Source: an uncultured Acetatifactor sp.
GTDB taxonomy: Bacteria > Bacillota > Clostridia > Lachnospirales > Lachnospiraceae
Direction: 5' to 3'
Assembly: GCA_934436435.1 (NCBI GenBank)
Contig: CAKSAN010000005.1
Location: 62,001 to 126,000 of the forward strand
Length of the DNA: 64,000 bases
A program made the position numbers and the translations under genes. The notes beneath the pieces are model-generated. The model saw nothing but the letters and a program-made list of their open reading frames with translations. It made no database searches and had not been told where the DNA came from. Positions 1 to 8,612 of the stretch are shown one piece after another; the first letter of the stretch is position 1, and each line of letters opens with the position of its first letter.

Positions 1-73
1 AAAGCAAAGCCCACTTTTCCTCTCTTTTTGCCATATCGGAAAGTTTTACTTTCATCCTGCTATTTTCCTTCAT
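1..73 (-). CDS. Sugar ABC transporter permease, N-terminal fragment
   Basis: Only the first 24 codons are inside the window; the gene runs off the left edge. The start at 73 follows a GAAAGGA ribosome site. The visible peptide is polar and basic and ends in REEKWALL, the usual lead-in to the first membrane helix of MalF-type CUT1 permeases. It lies directly downstream of the binding-protein gene at 161-1639, separated by a stem-loop, which matches the order binding protein, permease, permease seen elsewhere in this window. Family assignment rests on context plus this short motif. Confidence 0.6.
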   Translation of the reverse strand, partial: MKENSRMKVKLSDMAKREEKWALL

Positions 74-97
74 ATTGAAATCCTTTCTCAAAAACAA

Positions 98-135
98 AGC
101 TGTTGCAAACCATCATATGTCAATTTGCAACAGCT
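98..135 (-). terminator. Stem-loop between binding protein and permease
   Basis: A perfect 12-bp stem (AGCTGTTGCAAA at 98-109, TTTGCAACAGCT at 124-135) encloses a 14-nt loop and is followed on the minus strand by TTTGTTTTT. It sits between the binding-protein stop and the permease start. The T-rich tail allows partial termination. Such hairpins commonly leave the binding-protein message more abundant than the permease message; that role is inferred here. Confidence 0.75.
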
Positions 136-160
136 CCGTTTTATTTCCGGTCAGACTCTG

Positions 161-1639
161 TCATTGTGCTGCTGCCTTCATTTCATTGGCCGCATCCAGT
201 GCTTCCTGCATTGCAGGCTGAACCTCTGCACAATACTGTGCTGCAGTCTTCTCTCCTTTCAATACATACTCATATCCGCCGCTCAGGAAAGCATTCCACC
301 AGTCTGAATTGTATGTATAGTTTGTCTCTACAAAAATACCCTGGTATTTGTCTGTGCCTTCGATATAATTGAAAATAACATCTACATTATCACCGTAGGG
401 AATGGTTCCGTCTGCAATTTTTGCCTTAAAATCACCCTTTGCGTAGTCCTTGATGTTAGGAATCTGCAAGGAAGCACCGGTAGTTTCACCGCAAAGAACC
501 CTCTGTCCTTCCAGATCCGTGGAAAACAATGTAATCAATGCCGCAGCTGCTTCCGGATACTTGGTGTCGGAAGAAACCGCGAAACCGACAGATCCGTTAC
601 GGGTCATGGATATACCTGTAGAGCCGGTAGGCCACCCACAAAGCCCCCACTTATACGGGAAGGTGTTTTCGTCCATAAATGCTCCTACATCCCATGTACC
701 GCAGGCATAAAATCCAATCTGTCCATCCAGCCATCTCTGATATCCGCCAAGTGCCGTATCCTGTTCTACGGAAGGAGTTACACCATATTTGCAGGTCAAG
801 TCTGCAAAAAACTGAAAAGCATCAATAAATTCGTCCTGTCCGTCAATGATTACCTGTGTGTAATCATCATTAAGAAATCTTCCTCCGTTTGTGTAAATAA
901 AAGCATCCAGTGCCCACTGAAGTGCATTGGCGGTTCCCCACTGATCTACTTCTCCGTCGCCATCAGTGTCTTTCGTCAGCTTCTGACAAACCTCTACGAA
1001 CTCGTCCCAAGTGTAGGGGTTCTCTGGATCCGGATACTCTAGCCCCGCTTCATCAAACAAATCTTTATTGTAAGCAAATGCGAAAGTAGAAAAATCCTTC
1101 GGAAGACAATACAGAGAGCCTTCTCCGCTTCCCGCTACCTTGCCGTCATATCTATAAGCATCACTCACGGAATCCCACAGATTGCTTATGACATCCTGTC
1201 CCACATAGTCATCCAGTGCAAGCAAATAACCGTCATCCACATTACTTGCCACTGCTTCCGGTCCCACATAGAAAATATCCGGCATGGAATCCGCCGCCTT
1301 ATATGCAAGCAGCTTCTGTGCATATTCATCAGAAGTTGTCACCTCAAAGGTAACCTTGGCTCCGGTAGTCTCCTGAAATTTATCAATCAGAGACTGATAT
1401 ACCGTTTTCTCATGCTCCTGTGCAAAAATGAAAACAGTCAAATCCGCATCCGAATAATCCGCGTCCACATTGACATTATCCAGTGCTGACGCATCCACTT
1501 CGATGGAAGCCCCCAACTGCTCCGCCGTGCTTTCCGTTGCTCCTGCATCTACACCTTCTGCCGATTCGTTTCCGCAGCCTGCCAGCATCCCTACTGCCAT
1601 TGCTGCTGTAAGCAATACACTTACCAACTTCTTTCTCAT
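161..1639 (-). CDS. Extracellular sugar-binding lipoprotein (CUT1 ABC transporter)
   Basis: This 492-residue protein is the extracellular receptor of a carbohydrate ABC importer. It starts MRKK and has a hydrophobic signal ending in the lipobox LAGC, so it should be lipid-anchored to the outer face of the membrane. A Ser/Ala/Glu-rich linker follows, then a family 1 solute-binding fold with the typical segments ADSMPDIFYVGP, YNKDLFDEAGLEYP and YTWDEFVEVCQKL. The start at 1639 follows AGGAGGG. Upstream lies a strong sigma-A-type promoter (1782-1810); downstream are a stem-loop and the first permease. The neighbouring GH43 and GH36 enzymes suggest a plant-glycan oligosaccharide ligand, but the sequence does not identify the sugar. 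Confidence 0.93.
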   Translation of the reverse strand: MRKKLVSVLLTAAMAVGMLAGCGNESAEGVDAGATESTAEQLGASIEVDASALDNVNVDADYSDADLTVFIFAQEHEKTVYQSLIDKFQETTGAKVTFEVTTSDEYAQKLLAYKAADSMPDIFYVGPEAVASNVDDGYLLALDDYVGQDVISNLWDSVSDAYRYDGKVAGSGEGSLYCLPKDFSTFAFAYNKDLFDEAGLEYPDPENPYTWDEFVEVCQKLTKDTDGDGEVDQWGTANALQWALDAFIYTNGGRFLNDDYTQVIIDGQDEFIDAFQFFADLTCKYGVTPSVEQDTALGGYQRWLDGQIGFYACGTWDVGAFMDENTFPYKWGLCGWPTGSTGISMTRNGSVGFAVSSDTKYPEAAAALITLFSTDLEGQRVLCGETTGASLQIPNIKDYAKGDFKAKIADGTIPYGDNVDVIFNYIEGTDKYQGIFVETNYTYNSDWWNAFLSGGYEYVLKGEKTAAQYCAEVQPAMQEALDAANEMKAAAQ

Positions 1640-1781
1640 ATTACCCTCCTTAAGCTTTGCATCATTACATAGTTTTAAAATATCTTAGACATGTTTAAAT
1701 AATCTTTTGAACATTGTGGCCGTCAATGCTTTTCAATACTATTTTCACAGTATCCAAATATATTTTTGTTTTGATATATCA

Positions 1782-1810
1782 ATTGTATCGCCGTGGAGGT
1801 ATAATGTCAA
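1782..1810 (-). promoter_or_regulatory. Promoter of binding-protein gene
   Basis: On the minus strand a perfect -35 box TTGACA (1805-1810) lies 17 bp from a -10 box TACAAT (1782-1787). The -35 is preceded by an AT-rich tract; the 19 bases at 1805-1823 recur exactly at 3473-3491 in front of the GH43 gene. This leaves a leader of roughly 140 nt before the start at 1639. About 249 bp of AT-rich noncoding DNA separate the two genes, and I see no other element in it. Confidence 0.75.
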
Positions 1811-1888
1811 TTATTATTTTAGATATATCTAAAGTATTTTTGATATTCTACTTTATTACTAAAATACTTTAGAAGTATTTGTATATTT

Positions 1889-3403
1889 TTACGGAAGATA
1901 ACGTACCGCCCAAATACTCTCGTTATTGTTTCCCGCAAATGACAGGCACTCAACAGCATTTCCTGCCTCATCATTCATTTCTACCACTACCCCCTTATAA
2001 ATATTTTCTCCCAACGTAAGGGTCACAAAGCAGGTGCCTTCCGTAAGCTCCAATTTTCCTGCCTCTCCCTGCGCATCGTTCACTTCTCCCCTGCCGGATA
2101 TCGTCCATGCCTCCGCCTCATGAATATCCGAAGAAATATCCGTACCATGGTTCACCACATAATAAGTACCCTGAAATCCTTTCAGCGTCCGATACCCTTC
2201 TTCTCTGAGACTTTCTCCCTGCGTGGCAAAGGGAGCTGTTACAAACCAGCCTTCTTCATTAAGAAACATCTGATGTACCCGAACCTCATGATATTCCGAC
2301 CCACTGTCCAACCGTTGGTGATATACCACATAGTACTTTCCATCATCATCTCGAAACGCAGAATTATGGCCCGGTGCCATATAAGCAGTCTTAAGACTGG
2401 GGAAATCATAGTTGCCCATAATTTTCAAGCCATATCCGGAATGATCCGTCACATAACCGAGGGTGTTACCTTCCGTATCCAGATATGGACCTGTTACCTC
2501 CCTGGAGCGGAAAAGGCGGATCTGGTAGCCCCCCTCTCTGGTAAGTCCTCCATACGACACAAATAAATAGTAATAATCACTGCCTGCATCATACAGGATA
2601 TACGGGCCTTCACAGGAATTATGTAATCCTCCCAATAAGTATTGTCCGAAATATTTATCTGTATTGGTCTCCTCATTCGTCTCTGGATGGATCGGTAAGC
2701 CTGTGTTTTCATCCAGTTCCAACAGATAAATTCCTCCTGACCAGGAACCATATACCATATACAGTTTTCCATCATCACCATAGAAGACACAGGGATCAAT
2801 ACAGTTAGGATATTTCAAATTATTGTAATGTCCCGCTCCCATATATCTCGTAACTTTGGTGTCTTCTCCGCATACCTCATGAAAGTTAGTTTTGTCCACA
2901 GTAAATACGGTAAAACCTGAACTTACTAACTGCGCTTGATAAGTATAGGGGCCTTCCACTTGATCTGCCGTAGCCATGCATATGGTTGATGTTATATAGT
3001 CGTGCGTTACTGAAAAATACATAATCCATTTTCCCATTTTATCATTGTACATAACATCCGGTGCCCACACCGCAAAATTACCATCCTGGTACTTTCCGAC
3101 ATAGGAAAACGCCCCCTCTCCTTCATGCAGCAGGTCATCAAACAACGGATTAGAGTCCTTCACGCCATCTGCAAACTGCTTCCAATGAATAAGATCCTCC
3201 GATTCGGCTGCTGACATATGCGTTCCGAATACATAATATTTCTCTCCGGCTTTCACAATAGCGGGATCGTGCACCGATACTCCCGTTACCTGGTTTCCGG
3301 TCTGTATCTCATCCAGTCCTTTCTCTGTCTGTATGCCACATCCGGTAACCACTGCTGTCACTACTCCCACGAGCAATAACCCCATCATTTTTTCCTTACC
3401 CAC
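1889..3403 (-). CDS. GH43 family arabinanase-like lipoprotein
   Basis: This is a secreted glycoside hydrolase of family GH43, probably acting on arabinan or arabino-oligosaccharides. The five-bladed propeller shows HDPAIV (general base Asp46), WAPDVMY, the CIDPCVF motif (Asp203, pKa modulator), GSWSGGIYLLEL and CEGPY (Glu265, general acid), then GHNSAFRDDDGKYYVVYHQR. The C-terminal ~100 residues resemble the small beta domain often attached to GH43 arabinanases. I chose the GTG at 3403 because it follows GGAGGTAAT and gives a lipobox (VVTGC, Cys22); an upstream in-frame ATG at 3478 would overlap the promoter. The motif set fits endo-1,5-arabinanase better than beta-xylosidase, but the exact activity is inferred. 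Confidence 0.85.
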   Translation of the reverse strand: MGKEKMMGLLLVGVVTAVVTGCGIQTEKGLDEIQTGNQVTGVSVHDPAIVKAGEKYYVFGTHMSAAESEDLIHWKQFADGVKDSNPLFDDLLHEGEGAFSYVGKYQDGNFAVWAPDVMYNDKMGKWIMYFSVTHDYITSTICMATADQVEGPYTYQAQLVSSGFTVFTVDKTNFHEVCGEDTKVTRYMGAGHYNNLKYPNCIDPCVFYGDDGKLYMVYGSWSGGIYLLELDENTGLPIHPETNEETNTDKYFGQYLLGGLHNSCEGPYILYDAGSDYYYLFVSYGGLTREGGYQIRLFRSREVTGPYLDTEGNTLGYVTDHSGYGLKIMGNYDFPSLKTAYMAPGHNSAFRDDDGKYYVVYHQRLDSGSEYHEVRVHQMFLNEEGWFVTAPFATQGESLREEGYRTLKGFQGTYYVVNHGTDISSDIHEAEAWTISGRGEVNDAQGEAGKLELTEGTCFVTLTLGENIYKGVVVEMNDEAGNAVECLSFAGNNNESIWAVRYLP

Positions 3404-3448
3404 AATATTACCTCCGTTTCTACTGATGAACTCTCTCATTCTCCTTCC

Positions 3449-3491
3449 ACTGTAACGTTTTCCTATTATTGTTGTCAATTATTATTTTAGA
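3449..3491 (-). promoter_or_regulatory. Promoter of GH43 gene with shared 19-bp element
   Basis: A minus-strand -35 box TTGACA (3473-3478) is spaced 18 bp from TACAGT (3449-3454). The -35 lies inside TGTCAATTATTATTTTAGA (3473-3491 on the plus strand), identical to 1805-1823 upstream of the next operon. The leader to the GTG at 3403 is about 40 nt. The repeated element could be an UP-element-like tract or a regulator site. Confidence 0.6.
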
Positions 3492-3514
3492 TTTTTATAT
3501 AATATTTTATGTTT

Positions 3515-5650
3515 TTATATATTTTCATTAGCTATCCGCAAATAAAATGCGGTGCCCTTCCATTGATTTCGAGGACGATATTTCAGAATGGATCCACATA
3601 TCCGGGCAGTAACTGGAGTATCGGAATAGCTGTCCGCTACGCAGTAGCCCTTCTCCCCAAGATCTACCTCTATCATCTCAGGCAGGTCTCCATCAAACGT
3701 ATGAATCACAACAAGTGCCTCCCGGCAATCGTCACGCTTACGCAGTACTGTCTGATAGCCTTCCGGATGTCTCCAGCTCTTACCTACACTGCCTCCCAGA
3801 TAAGACACTCCATTTTTGATAATAGGCGCGACCTTCTTGTAAAAGGCAATTCCATCTGTGATTATCTTCCACTGTTCTGTTGTCAGATGCGTTACATCCC
3901 CCGACAGACACATTCTGCCTAAAAATGTATTGGTCATGGAGTAGCCGATTCTCTTCAGATCGTCTGTCTCCCGTATTACCGCCCAGATCTGGCTCTGTCT
4001 CGGAAGTATTACCCGGTGCAGATTTGCCGCAATAATGGGAATCTCCCTGCATTCATGAGCATCGGAAAAGGACGCCATTGCTGTAGCCTCCATCATCAGC
4101 GGCTCCAGTTTATGCCCACCGGATGCACAATTCTCCAGAATAATTCCGGGTACTTCCCGCTTCACCTTCTGAATAAAATCATATGATGCCTGCATATTCT
4201 GCCGAAGTCCTTCACCCAGAGATTCCGCTCCGTCACAGCCGATGCCAATGGTATCATTGTAGTCCATCTTCATGTATTCAAAATCATACTTTTGCAAAGT
4301 TCCGATAACTTTTTGTGTCAGATCTTCAATAACATCTGGTCTTCGCATATCCCAGAATCTTCGCATCTGCGTAGTCAGAGTCTTCCCGTCCCTGGTCAGC
4401 AATCTGTCCGTCTCCTGATAAGCATGTGCTCTGGATCCCACATTGTCGATCTCGAACCAGATACCAGGCTTCATACCCGCCTTACGAATTGCTTCTGTCG
4501 TCTTCTCCAGTCCCTCAGGAAACAGTGTTTCTGAGGGTACATAATCTCCCATAGAAACATCCCAGGGTACTCCATCCTCCTTAAACCACCCACAGTCTAT
4601 CACAAAATAAGAGAAACCTTTTCCTTCAATTGCCTTTAGAATCTCACAGATGTTCTCATGAGAAGGATTTCCCCAGGTAGTGCAGTATTCATTGAACAGC
4701 ACAGGTAACTCCTGTTCCTCACAAGATCCTGCATCTGCTGCTCTCTCTTGTGCCGAAGTCATTCTGCAAGAAAAACGATCCAGATTATCTTCTGTCGCAA
4801 CCGTAAGTATTGCTTCCGGAGTTGTAAAACTCTCTCCCGGTGCAACCTCTTTCTTCCAATGTCCAAAGTCTCTGTCTGCCAGTCCACCGCTCATAGATAC
4901 CGCTTCGTCTCTGCGGAATACTTCCATCTGCCAGGAGGCATTATGCGCAATCTGTGCTCCCCAGAAAATGTGATTCTCCGTGTCTTCGATGACTGCATAA
5001 GGGAAGAAACGGTTCACAGGCAGCGAGCCAATTCCACCAAATCGCTCACACCGTACCGCGTGGCCAATGGACCAGGAAGGCTCTAGCTGAAGATCCTCAA
5101 GTGGCAGGCTTTCCAACCTTCCTTCCGCACTCCAAACACTGCGAATCCGATGCAGCTTTAATTTGCCGTGTGCATCCCCAGACACGAAAGGAGTAATGCC
5201 GCACAGATTAAAGCTGTCCAGTTTTTCCAATACAACCTTCCGCCCACTTTGATTGATAAAACTCACACTGCTACGCAATGTCCGTTCTCCCTTTCTCCAG
5301 ACGAGTGTATGTATCGCTTCATACCCTCTCCCGTCCCGGCAGAATGTCCTTACTGTTTTCCCTTCCGAAGTATTCATGTATTCCTGCCTCTGATATTTCA
5401 TTGCATAGCAGCTTTCATTCTGATGCATGGTTGCACCACCCGCATAAGATCCCGTGTATACATCTCCCGTAATTTTCAATTGGATCAGCGGATCAATATT
5501 CTGCCGTTTCTGTTCCAACGGCAGAATCTCTCTTCCCTCCGGAAGAAGCAGTAATTCCACCAACTGCCTTTCTTCATCCAACAGGTACATCGCACGCATA
5601 TCTCCCAATTCATAATCATTTGCTATCTTCAATCCCATTCTAATACCCAT
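3515..5650 (-). CDS. GH36 family alpha-galactosidase
   Basis: This 711-residue protein has the layout of a GH36 alpha-galactosidase: an N-terminal beta-sandwich, a central TIM barrel (about 310-610) and a C-terminal beta domain. Visible motifs are GFSYFVIDCGWF, KPGIWFE, YMKMDYND (nucleophile Asp463), ENCASGG and FSDAHE (acid/base Asp530). There is no signal peptide, so it acts in the cytoplasm on imported alpha-galactosides. It is the last gene of the long operon, 9 bp after the tethered binding protein. The start may be the first Met (5650) or Met5; the ribosome site GGAAAGG is very close to the first. GH36 also contains alpha-N-acetylgalactosaminidases, so substrate is inferred. Confidence 0.88.
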   Translation of the reverse strand: MGIRMGLKIANDYELGDMRAMYLLDEERQLVELLLLPEGREILPLEQKRQNIDPLIQLKITGDVYTGSYAGGATMHQNESCYAMKYQRQEYMNTSEGKTVRTFCRDGRGYEAIHTLVWRKGERTLRSSVSFINQSGRKVVLEKLDSFNLCGITPFVSGDAHGKLKLHRIRSVWSAEGRLESLPLEDLQLEPSWSIGHAVRCERFGGIGSLPVNRFFPYAVIEDTENHIFWGAQIAHNASWQMEVFRRDEAVSMSGGLADRDFGHWKKEVAPGESFTTPEAILTVATEDNLDRFSCRMTSAQERAADAGSCEEQELPVLFNEYCTTWGNPSHENICEILKAIEGKGFSYFVIDCGWFKEDGVPWDVSMGDYVPSETLFPEGLEKTTEAIRKAGMKPGIWFEIDNVGSRAHAYQETDRLLTRDGKTLTTQMRRFWDMRRPDVIEDLTQKVIGTLQKYDFEYMKMDYNDTIGIGCDGAESLGEGLRQNMQASYDFIQKVKREVPGIILENCASGGHKLEPLMMEATAMASFSDAHECREIPIIAANLHRVILPRQSQIWAVIRETDDLKRIGYSMTNTFLGRMCLSGDVTHLTTEQWKIITDGIAFYKKVAPIIKNGVSYLGGSVGKSWRHPEGYQTVLRKRDDCREALVVIHTFDGDLPEMIEVDLGEKGYCVADSYSDTPVTARICGSILKYRPRNQWKGTAFYLRIANENI

Positions 5651-5659
5651 ACCTTTCCG

Positions 5660-6949
5660 TCATTTCACCGCCAGACTGTTCTCAATCGTCTGGTCTGCAT
5701 AAGTCAGTACCTCTTCCAATTCCTTTTTTCCTTGCAGCCAAAGTAGTTCTTCCTCTGCCACATCCGACTGGTAACTCCAGATAAGCTGTTTGTTACCAAT
5801 ATTCACATCTATAACTTCGTTATTTTTCTCATAGTCAGCAATATCACTTTGTATTTCTGTAATTGCATAATCCTGTAAACTTGTAAATGTAGATTCGCCC
5901 TTAGTATAATCCGCCACATCCCTGGCAAGTTCCAGATTATTTCCCAACTCCAACAAAATCTCATCTACCAGTTCCGGATTTTGTGTATTTTTCCCTTTCA
6001 TGAAAGAAATATTATATTCTTTAATCAACCTGGCATCCCCTGCCTCGTTAGGATAGGGAAAGATCCCGATTTCTATCAGCTGCGATGTCTGCCCGATCGT
6101 CTGCAGTGACCAACAGCCTGTCAGGTACATTGCAGCTTCTCCTCTGCCAAATCGTTCGTCACAGTCAAATTGCTCTAGCTGTAATGCATCTTCCCATGAA
6201 TGTTCCAAAATGTATCTGCTGGCATTGAAACATTTTTGAGCCTGGGGATTGTTCCGAAAAGAACTTTCTCCGCTACGCAGTTCGTCCCCCCAATCCGGAT
6301 CATACTGGAATATCTCATTCATGAAAAACTGCATGGAATTATTTCCTACATTCCAGGCTTCCTGATAATGACTTGCAAAGGGAGTAATTCCTTTTTCTTC
6401 CATCTTTTTTACCAAAGTCTGTAATTCTTCTGTACTCCGGGGAATTGCAAATCCGTTTTCTTCAAATAATTCCTTATTGTACAGAACCCCCTGATATTGA
6501 CAGGTATACGGAAGTGCATAGATTTGTCCGTCATGGGTCACTGTCTCCACATCTTCCGTCGATATATCATGTACACATTCTTCCGGGACCGGCAAAAGCA
6601 GCTGTGTCTCCGCATAGCTTGCTGCATCCTGTGCTTTTCCGATAATAATATCCGGAGGATTACTAATATCATATTTTCCCATCAGACGCATTTTGTAGTT
6701 ATCACTGGCCCAACCTACACAGATCCATTGAAAACTCACATCCGGAAATTTTTCTTCTAAAACCTTCTGTATCATTTCTTCTGTACCCGCATCTGAGGTG
6801 GATTGTCCAGCCAATATGGTAATTGCAGGCTTCCCATCGTCGTCTTTCATAACCACCTCTCCCTCCGGTTCCGAACTCGTAAAGTACGCTAATCCGGTTA
6901 CTAACAGGACAATCAACGCGATTGTTAATATGCTTTTTATATTTTTCAT
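5660..6949 (-). CDS. Membrane-tethered solute-binding protein, possible sensor partner of YesM/YesN
   Basis: This 429-residue family 1 solute-binding protein is a clear paralogue of the binding protein at 12265-13599: both begin the mature domain with TILAGQST or TVLAGQST and share CVGW, PDIIxGKAQD and ITPFASH. Unlike the other binding proteins here it has no lipobox cysteine. Its N-terminus is one hydrophobic helix (about residues 6-26) followed directly by a charged linker, so it should stay anchored by that helix. It lies 31 bp after the YesN-type regulator and 9 bp before the GH36 gene, with no second permease pair nearby. Either it feeds the permeases at 10.4-12.2 kb or, as I favour, it presents sugar to the YesM-type kinase. 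A ribosome site AAAGGG precedes the start. Confidence 0.85.
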   Translation of the reverse strand: MKNIKSILTIALIVLLVTGLAYFTSSEPEGEVVMKDDDGKPAITILAGQSTSDAGTEEMIQKVLEEKFPDVSFQWICVGWASDNYKMRLMGKYDISNPPDIIIGKAQDAASYAETQLLLPVPEECVHDISTEDVETVTHDGQIYALPYTCQYQGVLYNKELFEENGFAIPRSTEELQTLVKKMEEKGITPFASHYQEAWNVGNNSMQFFMNEIFQYDPDWGDELRSGESSFRNNPQAQKCFNASRYILEHSWEDALQLEQFDCDERFGRGEAAMYLTGCWSLQTIGQTSQLIEIGIFPYPNEAGDARLIKEYNISFMKGKNTQNPELVDEILLELGNNLELARDVADYTKGESTFTSLQDYAITEIQSDIADYEKNNEVIDVNIGNKQLIWSYQSDVAEEELLWLQGKKELEEVLTYADQTIENSLAVK

Positions 6950-6980
6950 AGTGCATCGCCCTTTCTGTACTTAAAACATA

Positions 6981-8612
6981 TTAATAATCCGATTCTTCTT
7001 CCGGTCTGTTTTCAAAACGGTTTCTGTATTCTCTGGGACTCATTCCTTCCATTTTGCGAAAAGTCCGGTTAAAATAAGTGTAGTCGTCATAGCCAATCAG
7101 GTAAGAAATTTCTGTAAGACTTAAATCATTTTTTTGTATCAGTTCTTTTCCTTTCTCCATTCGCAGTTGTGTAATATAAGGAATCAAATTTTTCCCTGTA
7201 GTCTGTTTAAAGCAACGGGATAAATAACTTTTATCCACACCGTACTTCTGCGCAAGTCCGGACAAGCTTAAATTTTCCGCATAATGTTCCTCTGCATACC
7301 GCTTAATCTGTTCTACTACATTCTGCACAGATTCTGTATCCTCAGACATGCCCAGTTGCAAAATGCTCTCTACAAAATCTTCTTCCTTTTCCAGCAGACT
7401 GTCTATATTCAAATGTTCCAATTCCTGCTCCACATAGTCACTCATGTTTTCCAGGTCGATCATCGACTGGGCATCCGTCAACCGTATAGCATAATGCAAC
7501 ATGTCATTATTAATTTGTTTAACTGCCTGCTTTACTTCCAGATAAGTGTATCTGCGGTTATCTTGTCGGAGCTTACCCGTGATCAGATTCATAATGTGTC
7601 TGCGATTCCTCTGTTCCAGAGATACAGCAAGCTGAAGTTCTTCCTCCTCACTGAAAAAATTGTGGATTACTTCTCTCTGTTTTCTTTCCTCATCAGCATC
7701 ATAGAACAACACTGTACTCTTATGCTCATAGTTTCTGCGCATCAAAAGGGTAATAGCCTGTACATATGCAGAATATATGCTTTCCATCGAATAATTATGG
7801 TCACTTACCGCAACTGTGACCGGCACCTTCAGTGCATTTTCCAGTTCCTTCATACACCTCAGGACATCTTTCCTAAGTTCCACCGGCAATGTATTCGATA
7901 TCACCAGAAATTCATTAGCTTTTGACACATGATGAAAGATTTTTGTATCTCCCTCTCCCATAATCTTATGTATTTTCTTTTTCACCTGATAAGAAAATAC
8001 CTGCATATCTCCGGCAAATTCTTCCGGAATATCAGAGAGTCCATGGAGTTTCAACAGTATCAGGGAATATCCGGCTACATCCAAGTTCATCTCCAACGAG
8101 ATCCCGGTTGCATAAAAATTTTCCTTATGATCGATCAGACGACTATATTCCCTATCATACAACCAGGAAGATACCAACTGCAGCTTTTTCTGTTGTTCTT
8201 GTGCTAACTGCTGTTTTTCCCTTTTTTCATATAGGAGATCCATTGCCTCCGTCAGGGCTGTAATCAGATCAATTTTAGAAACCGGTTTCAACAGGTAATT
8301 GATCGCACCGGATTTCATAGTCGACTTTACATAATCAAAATCATCATACCCGCTAATTACAAATACAATAATTTCCGGATATTCTTCCCGAAGTTTTTTC
8401 GTCAGTTCCACACCATCCACATAAGGCATATTAATATCTGTAATCAAAATATCCGGAGGATCCTCCTTAAGTCTTTGCAATACTTCTTCCCCGTTTTGTG
8501 CCGGCCGCTGCAGAATCAGTCCATACTCGTTCCAGTCAATCATATGAATCAATTTTTCTCTGCACCAGTATTCGTCATCGGCAATTAAAATTTTATACGT
8601 TTCCCCACTCAT
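6981..8612 (-). CDS. YesN-type response regulator with AraC DNA-binding domain
   Basis: This 543-residue response regulator has a receiver domain (about 1-120) with acidic residues Asp12/Asp13, the phospho-acceptor Asp59 in DILITDINMP and Lys109 in LLKPVSK. A long poorly conserved middle follows, then a C-terminal AraC double helix-turn-helix (about 435-535) with GLAQKYGVDKSYLSRCFKQTTG and EISYLIGYDDYTYFNRTFRKMEGMSP split across its two halves. It is the partner of the histidine kinase upstream, whose 3' end it overlaps by 20 bp, so the two are translationally coupled. It probably activates this glycan operon; target sites were not identified. Confidence 0.93.
   Translation of the reverse strand: MSGETYKILIADDEYWCREKLIHMIDWNEYGLILQRPAQNGEEVLQRLKEDPPDILITDINMPYVDGVELTKKLREEYPEIIVFVISGYDDFDYVKSTMKSGAINYLLKPVSKIDLITALTEAMDLLYEKREKQQLAQEQQKKLQLVSSWLYDREYSRLIDHKENFYATGISLEMNLDVAGYSLILLKLHGLSDIPEEFAGDMQVFSYQVKKKIHKIMGEGDTKIFHHVSKANEFLVISNTLPVELRKDVLRCMKELENALKVPVTVAVSDHNYSMESIYSAYVQAITLLMRRNYEHKSTVLFYDADEERKQREVIHNFFSEEEELQLAVSLEQRNRRHIMNLITGKLRQDNRRYTYLEVKQAVKQINNDMLHYAIRLTDAQSMIDLENMSDYVEQELEHLNIDSLLEKEEDFVESILQLGMSEDTESVQNVVEQIKRYAEEHYAENLSLSGLAQKYGVDKSYLSRCFKQTTGKNLIPYITQLRMEKGKELIQKNDLSLTEISYLIGYDDYTYFNRTFRKMEGMSPREYRNRFENRPEEESDY

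Noticed and set aside
3404..3478. Longer start for the GH43 lipoprotein
   Set aside because: The upstream ATG would lie at the promoter -35 and add 25 residues before the signal peptide; the GTG at 3403 has a strong ribosome site.
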